This document shows, in pieces, positions 1 through 5,282 of a stretch of DNA of 6,354 nt (position 1 is its first letter; every line of letters starts with the position of its first letter). The position numbers and the translations under genes are program-made. Source of the stretch: Candidatus Poribacteria bacterium (GTDB lineage: Bacteria; Poribacteria; WGA-4E; DTYX01); the NCBI GenBank assembly GCA_012961655.1, contig DTYX01001077.1, forward strand, positions 1 to 6,354, given 5' to 3'. The notes beneath the pieces are model-generated. The model saw nothing but the letters and a program-made list of their open reading frames with translations. It was not told the DNA's origin and did not search any database.

Positions 1-17
1 CGGATTGCTAACAAGAT

Positions 18-44
18 GTAGCGCAAGTTTCAAACTTGCGTTAC
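18..44. repeat. Near-perfect palindrome in the leader region
   Basis: Bases 18-30 pair with 32-44 around a single C at 31. The inner 9 bp (22-30 with 32-40, CGCAAGTTT/AAACTTGCG) are perfect. The outer bases continue the pairing with one G-T wobble (21 with 41), giving 13-bp arms. No T-run follows directly; the nearest T-rich stretch starts about 7 bases later (51-61), so it is a poor intrinsic terminator, although it could end transcription of a gene upstream of the window. Its compact shape and lack of a gene fit an interspersed REP/MITE-like palindrome better. The structure is directly visible; its role is inferred. Confidence 0.7.
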
Positions 45-107
45 AAACCCGTTTTATTTTGTTGCAAAAAGAGATGATATAAGTTATATTAAGCGAAAAC
101 CGATTTT

Positions 108-136
108 TTGACATCTATGGTTGCAGGAATTATTAT
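108..136 (+). promoter_or_regulatory. Sigma70-type promoter for the sulfatase gene
   Basis: A consensus -35 box TTGACA (108-113) is followed by a 17-bp spacer and a -10 box TATTAT (131-136, one mismatch to TATAAT). Transcription would begin near 143, giving an untranslated leader of about 60 bases before the ATG at 205. This is the best promoter-like match seen in the intergenic sequence of the window and could drive the whole cluster. Confidence 0.6.
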
Positions 137-185
137 GATTACCGAAAACTGAATCAAAAACCACACATAGTTTAAATCTATAGCG

Positions 186-192
186 AAAGGAG
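186..192 (+). promoter_or_regulatory. Ribosome binding site of the sulfatase gene
   Basis: AAAGGAG lies 12 bases before the ATG at 205, slightly farther than is typical. An in-frame TAA at 193-195 sits between this site and the ATG, so the protein cannot start further upstream. This matters because it excludes a missed N-terminal signal peptide. Confidence 0.6.
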
Positions 193-204
193 TAAATATC
201 CAAA

Positions 205-1557
205 ATGACACATGAACGTCCAAACATTGTTCTTATGGTAGCAGATGACCATGGGTTGGATACTCAAAGTTACGGGAATCCAGCTATCAAGACACCTTGC
301 CTGGACACCTTAGCCCTGGAGGGAGTGATTTTCACCAATGCCTTCTGCACGACCGCTTCTTGTGCCGCTAGCCGTAGCGTGATTCTCACTGGGCTTTACA
401 ACCACGCTAACGGTACTTACGGACATACTCATGGCTGTCACCATTTCGCCTGTTTCGACGACGTAGTGACTCTTCCAGCGCTGTTAAACGAGGCCGGGTA
501 TCGTACCGCTCGCGTCGGCAAGATGCACTATGCGCCGGAGCGCATCTTCCCATTCCATCAAGGACATCCTGCCGGAATGTTCGGGCGGGATGATGTTCGG
601 ATGTCCGAAGCATGTCGTGAGTTCGTCCGTGTCGATAAGCCGTTTTTCCTTTACTGGTGCTCACATAATCCTCACCGGGGAGGTGGCAAACTGGAAAGTC
701 ATCCCTGCAAACCGGACCGCTTCGGCAACCCCGATAAATCTTTTCCTGGGGATGAAGAGATGATATACAGCGATGAGGAGGTTTTCGTCCCGAATTATCT
801 GCCAGATACACCAGAGGTTCGTGCGGAACTTGCGCAATACTGCCAATCTGTGTCCCGATTAGACCGTGGTGTCGGCCGCCTGATGCAGATACTCAAGGAG
901 GAAGGTAAATACAACAACACGGTAGTCATTTATATATCGGACAATGGTCCTGCGTTTCACGGGGCTAAAACAACCTTGTACGAACCAGGGATGAATCTGC
1001 CTTGCATCGTGAAAAGCCCGATTCATCAAAATCGTGGAACAGCGTGCGATGGGCTTGTCACATGGGCCGACCTGACTCCGACCATCCTGGACTTTGCGGG
1101 AGCTTATGTCAACCCTGATGCGTTTCATGGCCGTTCTTTCAAAGACATCATCAATCAGGAATCCCCCCAAGATTGGCGCGAAGAGGTCTACGCGGCACAC
1201 ACGTTTCATGAAATCACGAACTACTATCCAATGAGGGTGGTAAGGACTAAAAAGTACAAATTCATCTGGAACATCGCACATCCTCTTACCTACTCGTCAG
1301 CCTCTGATCTCTGGCGTGCTTCAAGTTGGCAGGGAGCTCTGCGTGATGGACTGGTAAAATACGGCGGGAGAACCATTGATGCCTATCTGCACCGGGCTCG
1401 ATTTGAACTCTACGACCTGGAGCAGGATGCGGATGAAGCCATCAACTTAGCAGAGGAACGGGAATATGCGTCTCTTGTAGAGGAATTCTGCCGTAAGCTG
1501 CAGAAGTTCCAGCGCGAGACGAATGACCCCTGGATACACAAGTGGGAGTATGACTGA
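205..1557 (+). CDS. Type I sulfatase, sulfamidase (N-sulfoglucosamine sulfohydrolase)-like
   Basis: This 450-residue protein belongs to the alkaline-phosphatase-fold sulfatases, which hydrolyse sulfate esters or sulfamates using a formylglycine made from Cys or Ser. Visible motifs are the metal-binding Asp pair D14-D15, the formylglycine signature C53-A-A-S-R57 followed by TGL, K106 and H108 (GKMH), H154-N-P-H157, D246-N247 (SDNG) and K255. The C-terminal ELYDLEQDADEAINLA segment is typical of the family. Against remembered human SGSH, the HHF.. segment after the active site, the HNPHR motif, HE at 335-336 followed by YPMR, and the RETNDPW ending all correspond, so N-sulfated glucosamine is the best substrate guess. 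The second signature residue after Cys is Ala where Pro is commoner; both are known. There is no signal peptide, and an in-frame stop just upstream fixes the start, so the enzyme appears cytoplasmic. The fold is certain and the exact substrate is inferred. Confidence 0.93.
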   Translation: MTHERPNIVLMVADDHGLDTQSYGNPAIKTPCLDTLALEGVIFTNAFCTTASCAASRSVILTGLYNHANGTYGHTHGCHHFACFDDVVTLPALLNEAGYRTARVGKMHYAPERIFPFHQGHPAGMFGRDDVRMSEACREFVRVDKPFFLYWCSHNPHRGGGKLESHPCKPDRFGNPDKSFPGDEEMIYSDEEVFVPNYLPDTPEVRAELAQYCQSVSRLDRGVGRLMQILKEEGKYNNTVVIYISDNGPAFHGAKTTLYEPGMNLPCIVKSPIHQNRGTACDGLVTWADLTPTILDFAGAYVNPDAFHGRSFKDIINQESPQDWREEVYAAHTFHEITNYYPMRVVRTKKYKFIWNIAHPLTYSSASDLWRASSWQGALRDGLVKYGGRTIDAYLHRARFELYDLEQDADEAINLAEEREYASLVEEFCRKLQKFQRETNDPWIHKWEYD

Positions 1558-1559
1558 AG

Positions 1560-1584
1560 CCCTGCACGCATGAATGCGGCAGGG
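1560..1584 (+). terminator. Stem-loop just after the sulfatase gene
   Basis: CCCTGC (1560-1565) pairs with GCAGGG (1579-1584), and CGCA (1567-1570) pairs with TGCG (1575-1578) around a TGAA tetraloop. This gives a GC-rich 10-bp stem with one bulged A at 1566. It begins two bases after the stop codon. A purine-rich stretch follows rather than a T-run, so it is not a canonical Rho-independent terminator. It may stabilise the 3' end of the message or lower readthrough into the next genes. Confidence 0.45.
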
Positions 1585-1591
1585 AAAGAAG

Positions 1592-1619
1592 GCTAAAAGC
1601 TCAAAGCTGAAGGCTGAAG
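1592..1619 (+). repeat. Four tandem copies of a 7-base unit (GCTNAAR)
   Basis: The copies are GCTAAAA (1592-1598), GCTCAAA (1599-1605), GCTGAAG (1606-1612) and GCTGAAG (1613-1619). They lie head to tail directly behind the stem-loop and in a non-coding gap, so changes in copy number would not shift a reading frame. The last two copies are identical. No function is recognised. Confidence 0.7.
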
Positions 1620-1654
1620 GTTTTTAAGGTAGAAAGCTAAGCGGAACTATAATT

Positions 1655-1660
1655 GAGGAG
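1655..1660 (+). promoter_or_regulatory. Ribosome binding site of the first amidohydrolase gene
   Basis: GAGGAG ends six bases before the ATG at 1667, an ideal spacing, and supports that start codon. Confidence 0.7.
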
Positions 1661-1666
1661 ATAAAT

Positions 1667-2473
1667 ATGAAATCAACAACGAAGATTGAGGACCCAATTC
1701 TTCAAACAGTGAAAAAAGGATTGCCCCTGTCCGATGAACTTGTGGTGGATTCACATATGCATCTTGGATTATACAACCAATATTATGTGCCTTTTTCAGA
1801 ACATGTCGACGCAGTACATCAGCTAATCAGACATATGGATAGATTGGGAATCGATAAGGGATGCATCTGGTCAATGGGTGGACAAACTGCTGATGTCGTG
1901 CCGTTGAATGATTTAATTATTGATGCTGTTGAAAAGTATCCAGACCGGTTTATCGGATATACATTTGTTAACCTAAACTATCCTGAGGTTATGGTAGATG
2001 AGTTGGAACGCTGCTTTGACTTAGGTCTACGCGGAATAAAACTGATTCCTGCATATCATGCTTATCCCGCTGACGGAGAAAACCTCCACATTGCGTATGA
2101 GTTTGCCAATCAACATTCTTTGCCCATGCATATTCACAATTTGCCGGAATCTGAAGCCCTGGACAAGTTAGCTGAGAAGTATGATAAAGCAGTTTTTCAG
2201 ATTGGACACTACAATAGGTCATATAATGAAGTGATGAAGCAAAGGCAGAATGTATGCGGCATTCTAACAGAACAACCTCATCCTGGTTTTATTGAAAGGC
2301 TCGTTGAGGACGACGTTATCGATAAGGCGCTTATAGGCTCCGATTGCGTCTATTTTGACGCTGCATTCGGCATAGGGCCAATAGCGTATGCCAGAATCAG
2401 CTATGAGGATAAGAGGAAACTACTGGGTCTAAACGCGAAGAGAATCTTGGAAAGATGCGGGTTATGGAGGTGA
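1667..2473 (+). CDS. Amidohydrolase_2 family metal-dependent hydrolase (intact site)
   Basis: This 268-residue protein is a TIM-barrel amidohydrolase of the amidohydrolase_2 type (COG2159-like), a group that includes lactone hydrolases and nonoxidative decarboxylases acting on carboxylic acids. The expected metal site is complete: H30-x-H32 at the end of the first strand (VVDSHMHLG), H155/H157 in PMHIHN, H181 in IGHYN and D226 in IGSD. The segment GIKLIP around K125 matches the family pattern GxKxxP. The C-terminal NAKRIL element is typical. There is no signal peptide, so it should be cytoplasmic. The stop codon lies four bases before the start of the next gene, which encodes a degenerate relative, so the two are almost certainly co-transcribed and may work together. 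Hand-counted GC in four sampled lines is about 41%, lower than the sulfatase. The family is clear but the substrate is unknown. Confidence 0.88.
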   Translation: MKSTTKIEDPILQTVKKGLPLSDELVVDSHMHLGLYNQYYVPFSEHVDAVHQLIRHMDRLGIDKGCIWSMGGQTADVVPLNDLIIDAVEKYPDRFIGYTFVNLNYPEVMVDELERCFDLGLRGIKLIPAYHAYPADGENLHIAYEFANQHSLPMHIHNLPESEALDKLAEKYDKAVFQIGHYNRSYNEVMKQRQNVCGILTEQPHPGFIERLVEDDVIDKALIGSDCVYFDAAFGIGPIAYARISYEDKRKLLGLNAKRILERCGLWR

Positions 2474-2474
2474 T
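2466..2474 (+). promoter_or_regulatory. Ribosome binding site inside the end of the preceding gene
   Basis: GGAGGTGAT is a near-perfect match to the anti-Shine-Dalgarno complement. It overlaps the last codons and the TGA stop of the upstream amidohydrolase and ends three bases before the ATG at 2478. The arrangement indicates translational coupling of the two paralogous proteins. Confidence 0.75.
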
Positions 2475-2477
2475 AAT

Positions 2478-3314
2478 ATGAGCCAATATAGCTCCGTTGA
2501 GGAACTAGAGTTTTTTGACGCAAACTGCATGATAGGACGGCCTTGCCACCCAAGTTCAGGAGGCGCTGGCATATTGCTGAACAAGAACCAGTTGCTTGAA
2601 GAGATGAAGTACTACGGTATAAAAGAGACACTTGTATATCATGCTATGGCAAAGGAGTATGATGCAAGAATCGGAAATAACATCTTGCTTGAGGGGATAA
2701 AAGAGGAAGATTCTTTACATGGATGCTGGGCTGTTCTACCACCTTACACGGATGAGATGCCCGCACCTGAACAATTGGTGCAGGAGATGTTTCAAAAGGG
2801 AGTGAAAGCGGTGCGCCTTTTCCCTAACCACTACGAGAATCCTCTTATCCCAGAGTGGAGCCAGCACCAGCGTTTCTATCTCAGCGAGTGGTCTATGGGT
2901 ACTTTATTTTCTGTCTTTGAAGAGCATAAGATTCCAGTTTTCCTAGACTTTGACACATCGGAGCCTTATAACGACCGGACGGACTGGGATAAGGTGTATG
3001 ACATTTGTAAGAATCACTCCGATGTGCCCATTGTCCTTGCCCGCTTTGGCTGGAGAGTCAACAGGAGCCTATATGCTCTCCTTGCTCAATGTGACAACTT
3101 CTATTGTGAACTCTCTGGTACCTGGCTTTATAGAATTGTGGAATCTATCGCTAAGAAATTTGGCGCAGAACGTATATTGTTTGGCAGTAACATGCCTTTC
3201 ACGACGCCAGCGGTCAATCTGATGATGATTACACATGCAGAGATAAGTGAAGAAGATAAAAAACTGATAGCTGGTGATAATCTACGACGTCTCTTAAACA
3301 ATGTTAAAATATAG
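2478..3314 (+). CDS. Amidohydrolase_2-like protein lacking the metal-binding residues
   Basis: This 278-residue protein has the same layout as the gene before it: an opening strand, a GxKAVRLFP segment (109-116, like GIKLIP), a PVFLDFD strand (153-159), a PIVLARFG strand (184-191), a terminal LFGSNMP motif (235-240) and a DNLRRLL helix. At each position where the neighbour has a metal ligand, this one differs. HxH becomes N16-x-M18 (DANCMIG), the HIH pair becomes F155/D157, the HY histidine becomes R189 and the catalytic Asp becomes N238. The reading frame is intact and well conserved in shape, so it is not a decayed pseudogene. It may be a regulatory or structural partner of the upstream enzyme, or an enzyme with different chemistry. 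Amidohydrolase-like proteins that start DxNxxxG without HxH are, as recalled, not rare in Planctomycetes-type genomes. The fold call is firm and the function unknown. Confidence 0.82.
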   Translation: MSQYSSVEELEFFDANCMIGRPCHPSSGGAGILLNKNQLLEEMKYYGIKETLVYHAMAKEYDARIGNNILLEGIKEEDSLHGCWAVLPPYTDEMPAPEQLVQEMFQKGVKAVRLFPNHYENPLIPEWSQHQRFYLSEWSMGTLFSVFEEHKIPVFLDFDTSEPYNDRTDWDKVYDICKNHSDVPIVLARFGWRVNRSLYALLAQCDNFYCELSGTWLYRIVESIAKKFGAERILFGSNMPFTTPAVNLMMITHAEISEEDKKLIAGDNLRRLLNNVKI

Positions 3315-3315
3315 T

Positions 3316-3320
3316 GGGGA
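3316..3320 (+). promoter_or_regulatory. Ribosome binding site that decides the start of the propeller gene
   Basis: GGGGA lies seven bases before the ATG at 3328. The alternative in-frame ATG at 3301 would overlap the preceding gene by 14 bases and has no purine-rich sequence in front of it (it is preceded by CTCTTAAACA). The site therefore favours 3328, leaving a 13-base gap after the previous stop. Confidence 0.6.
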
Positions 3321-3327
3321 CGGTGCA

Positions 3328-5145
3328 ATGTATGAAGCGCATACTTATCGCGACAAGGGTAGTTGGCAAAAGACACTTCACGAGAAAGCTCTCTTCTTTG
3401 AGAAGAACACTCGTGAGCGACATAACATCTTAGGTTCTTATCCCTCTTCAGTAAGGTTGATTCCGCCAAAGCACTACGCAGGCTCACGAGAGGGCGCATG
3501 GGAGCAAATCGTCCAAACAGGTGAACTATCGCCCGGTTGGACATTTGACCATGGTACTACTGGAATATCGAACGTTGCGCATACAAGTTCCTGGACAGGA
3601 TGTCTGCTGACTTCGCAAGCTTTCCGAGTGGCTTTCCTGCGCGAACGCTATGGTGAGGAGAGCGCCGAATATCAGGAAGCCTATGAGCGTGCAAATGAGA
3701 TAATTCACTCAATCCGCATCCTTACCCTGGTGAGCAGTCAACCAGGGTATCTTGCCCGCGGTGTTGCTTTGGGACATGGTATTTCCTACGAAGAGCGAGC
3801 GGGAGTAGGAACTCGGGATTTGTGGGCGCAGGGCGCTGGTGAGTTTTCTCATCTCCGCTATAGAGGAGGCCCAAGTCATCATAACTATGACCATGTCTTC
3901 CGAGGATTGGGTATCTACTATTTCGTTGCGGCGGATGAACCGCAGAAGGAAAAGATTCGGGAGATTGTCACCGATATGTCCAACTGGGCTCATCTGAAAA
4001 ACGATATGATTGTGATGCATGTAGATGGCGAACGAATAAGCACAGAACTGATAGGCGTACAGTTTGCCGCGGACACATCTGGTTCTTCCTATTGGAGCAA
4101 TACACAGGGAGAAATCTGGCATTCAATGGCTGGATTGCCACGTGTGCATGATTTTCTGTTTTCACTTGATTATCCCTGGATTGCTTTCGCGGCAACCGAT
4201 GGAGGAGTTTATCGCACCTTGGATGGAGGAAATCATTGGAATATCACATTTAATCAGTCAATCCAACAACTCGAATTCAGCCCACACAATTCAAATATTC
4301 TGTATGCAACGGGTCAAAATGGCGTTTACAAAAGTGAGGATTTGGGTGAACGCGATATGGGAATACACTGGCGTTGTATCAGCGGCGGCATCCCGGCGAA
4401 CGTAAAGCCTGTTTTCGCCGTTGATGTGTGTGGAGATTCTCCGACAATCTACCTTTTGACACGACATGGATTCTACTCCAAAACAGGGAATGCGCCGGAA
4501 TGGACGGTATTTCCGCAGATTACACGTAGACGCGGGTTTGGCACGGTTGACCCGATTGGCGGCAATCCTCTCTGGCTGCGTGTTGACCCTCACATCCGGG
4601 GTCGTCTCTTCCGAGCCGTTGAAACGGAACAACGGCGTTTTAGCGATGTCACAATTAGTGTAAGGTCGCCCGTATTCCGAGAATTAAAGCCTCTTGCCGA
4701 TTGGTCAGTGGGCATCAGCGATTTAACTATAACGGGCGCCGAACTAAGAAGTCTGTTTGAACGCTTGCGAGAATTTCCAATCCGTGACTTGCGTGTTGAT
4801 AGAAAAAATCCAGACGTATGGTATGGTCTTATGGAGACAGGTGTCGCTGTTACTGAGGATGCAGGCAAAACCTGGCGTGTGAGTCGAGAGGGCTTGGATA
4901 TCCCGCGTGTACATTCGATTTGGACACCTCGCCATTCCCATCTTGTCATAGTTGGCACTCCCGCGGGAATGTATGTCAGTAATGACCAAGGAGATAGTTG
5001 GACCGATACCCCGCTAATCCTTCAAGGAGAAGGGGCAATTCGAGCAGAAATCGGCGGTATTGGTTATCTGACTGCCTATTGGATGGGACGTTATCACGGT
5101 TTCATCTCAGAGGAAGAGGCTCATGTTGAATGGTGGAAGGGGTAA
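3328..5145 (+). CDS. Two-domain protein: alpha/alpha-barrel-like N-terminus, Asp-box propeller C-terminus
   Basis: From the ATG at 3328 the protein has 605 residues (614 if the ATG at 3301 is used). Residues 25-235 resemble half of the (alpha/alpha)-barrel found in some carbohydrate-active proteins: an SSWTG helix start (87-91) leading into LTSQAFR, a long acidic helix, then PGYLARG (139-145), an HHNYDHVF segment (184-191) and YYFVAADEPQKEKIREIV. The second half of such a barrel is missing. Instead, residues from about 280 carry Asp-box (BNR) motifs of the S/T-x-D-x-G-x-x-W type: TLDGGNHW (297-304), an interrupted SEDLG...HW (336-348), TEDAGKTW (509-516) and SNDQGDSW (551-558). These mark beta-propeller blades as in sialidases, sortilin and Ycf48. 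No sialidase catalytic signature is evident and there is no signal peptide. The domain reading is moderately sure; activity is unknown. It follows the amidohydrolase pair in one transcription unit. Confidence 0.8.
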   Translation: MYEAHTYRDKGSWQKTLHEKALFFEKNTRERHNILGSYPSSVRLIPPKHYAGSREGAWEQIVQTGELSPGWTFDHGTTGISNVAHTSSWTGCLLTSQAFRVAFLRERYGEESAEYQEAYERANEIIHSIRILTLVSSQPGYLARGVALGHGISYEERAGVGTRDLWAQGAGEFSHLRYRGGPSHHNYDHVFRGLGIYYFVAADEPQKEKIREIVTDMSNWAHLKNDMIVMHVDGERISTELIGVQFAADTSGSSYWSNTQGEIWHSMAGLPRVHDFLFSLDYPWIAFAATDGGVYRTLDGGNHWNITFNQSIQQLEFSPHNSNILYATGQNGVYKSEDLGERDMGIHWRCISGGIPANVKPVFAVDVCGDSPTIYLLTRHGFYSKTGNAPEWTVFPQITRRRGFGTVDPIGGNPLWLRVDPHIRGRLFRAVETEQRRFSDVTISVRSPVFRELKPLADWSVGISDLTITGAELRSLFERLREFPIRDLRVDRKNPDVWYGLMETGVAVTEDAGKTWRVSREGLDIPRVHSIWTPRHSHLVIVGTPAGMYVSNDQGDSWTDTPLILQGEGAIRAEIGGIGYLTAYWMGRYHGFISEEEAHVEWWKG

Positions 5146-5173
5146 TCAAGCATTTTAGCCTCCAATCAAGAAA

Positions 5174-5197
5174 GGCAACATGGCAAGAGGGCAAGAA
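5174..5197 (+). repeat. Three tandem copies of an 8-base unit (GGCAASAK-like)
   Basis: GGCAACAT (5174-5181), GGCAAGAG (5182-5189) and GGCAAGAA (5190-5197) stand head to tail in the gap before the oxidoreductase gene. They share GGCAA in every copy. This echoes the 7-base repeat in the earlier gap in style but not in sequence. No function is recognised. Confidence 0.6.
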
Positions 5198-5204
5198 GAC
5201 AATG

Positions 5205-5223
5205 TGCGTATACGAAATACGCA
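5205..5223. repeat. Small inverted repeat upstream of the oxidoreductase gene
   Basis: TGCGTAT (5205-5211) pairs perfectly with ATACGCA (5217-5223) across a five-base ACGAA loop. It follows the 8-base tandem repeat and precedes the next gene by about 60 bases. No T-run follows, so terminator function is weakly supported; an operator or a small interspersed palindrome is as likely. Behind it, a TAAAAT at 5249-5254 could be a -10 box but has no good -35 partner. Confidence 0.55.
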
Positions 5224-5268
5224 TCATACAATAATTCACACAAAACGTTAAAATCTCATTGTAGAGAT

Positions 5269-5274
5269 AGGAGG
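5269..5274 (+). promoter_or_regulatory. Ribosome binding site of the oxidoreductase gene
   Basis: AGGAGG, a full consensus Shine-Dalgarno sequence, ends eight bases before the ATG at 5283 and supports that start. Confidence 0.75.
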
Positions 5275-5282
5275 CAATTTTT

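Noticed and set aside
859..1281. Open frame of 140 codons on the - strand inside the sulfatase gene
   Set aside because: It lies wholly within a strongly conserved sulfatase coding region and its translation shows no domain or family motif.
1648..1653. Perfect TATAAT as a possible -10 box before the first amidohydrolase gene
   Set aside because: It sits two bases before the ribosome site, so a transcript would start within that site, and no -35 box is found 16-18 bases upstream.
2478..3314. Second amidohydrolase-like gene as a pseudogene
   Set aside because: The frame is full length with a strong ribosome site, and structural motifs are kept although ligands are replaced; this looks selected rather than decayed.
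3301..3327. Upstream ATG at 3301 as the start of the propeller gene
   Set aside because: It overlaps the previous gene and lacks a ribosome site, while the ATG at 3328 has GGGGA at good spacing.
3128..3544. Open frame of 138 codons on the - strand across the junction of the second amidohydrolase-like and propeller genes
   Set aside because: Both overlapped + strand genes have recognisable motifs through this span; the antisense translation is Arg/Ser-rich without features.
3709..4122. Open frame of 137 codons on the - strand inside the propeller gene
   Set aside because: It is antisense to the recognisable N-terminal domain, has no convincing motif and is best explained as a shadow.
4852..5001. 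Propeller protein as a true sialidase
   Set aside because: Asp-boxes are present, but no sialidase arginine triad or FRIP-type motif could be seen, and Asp-boxes occur in many non-sialidase propellers.
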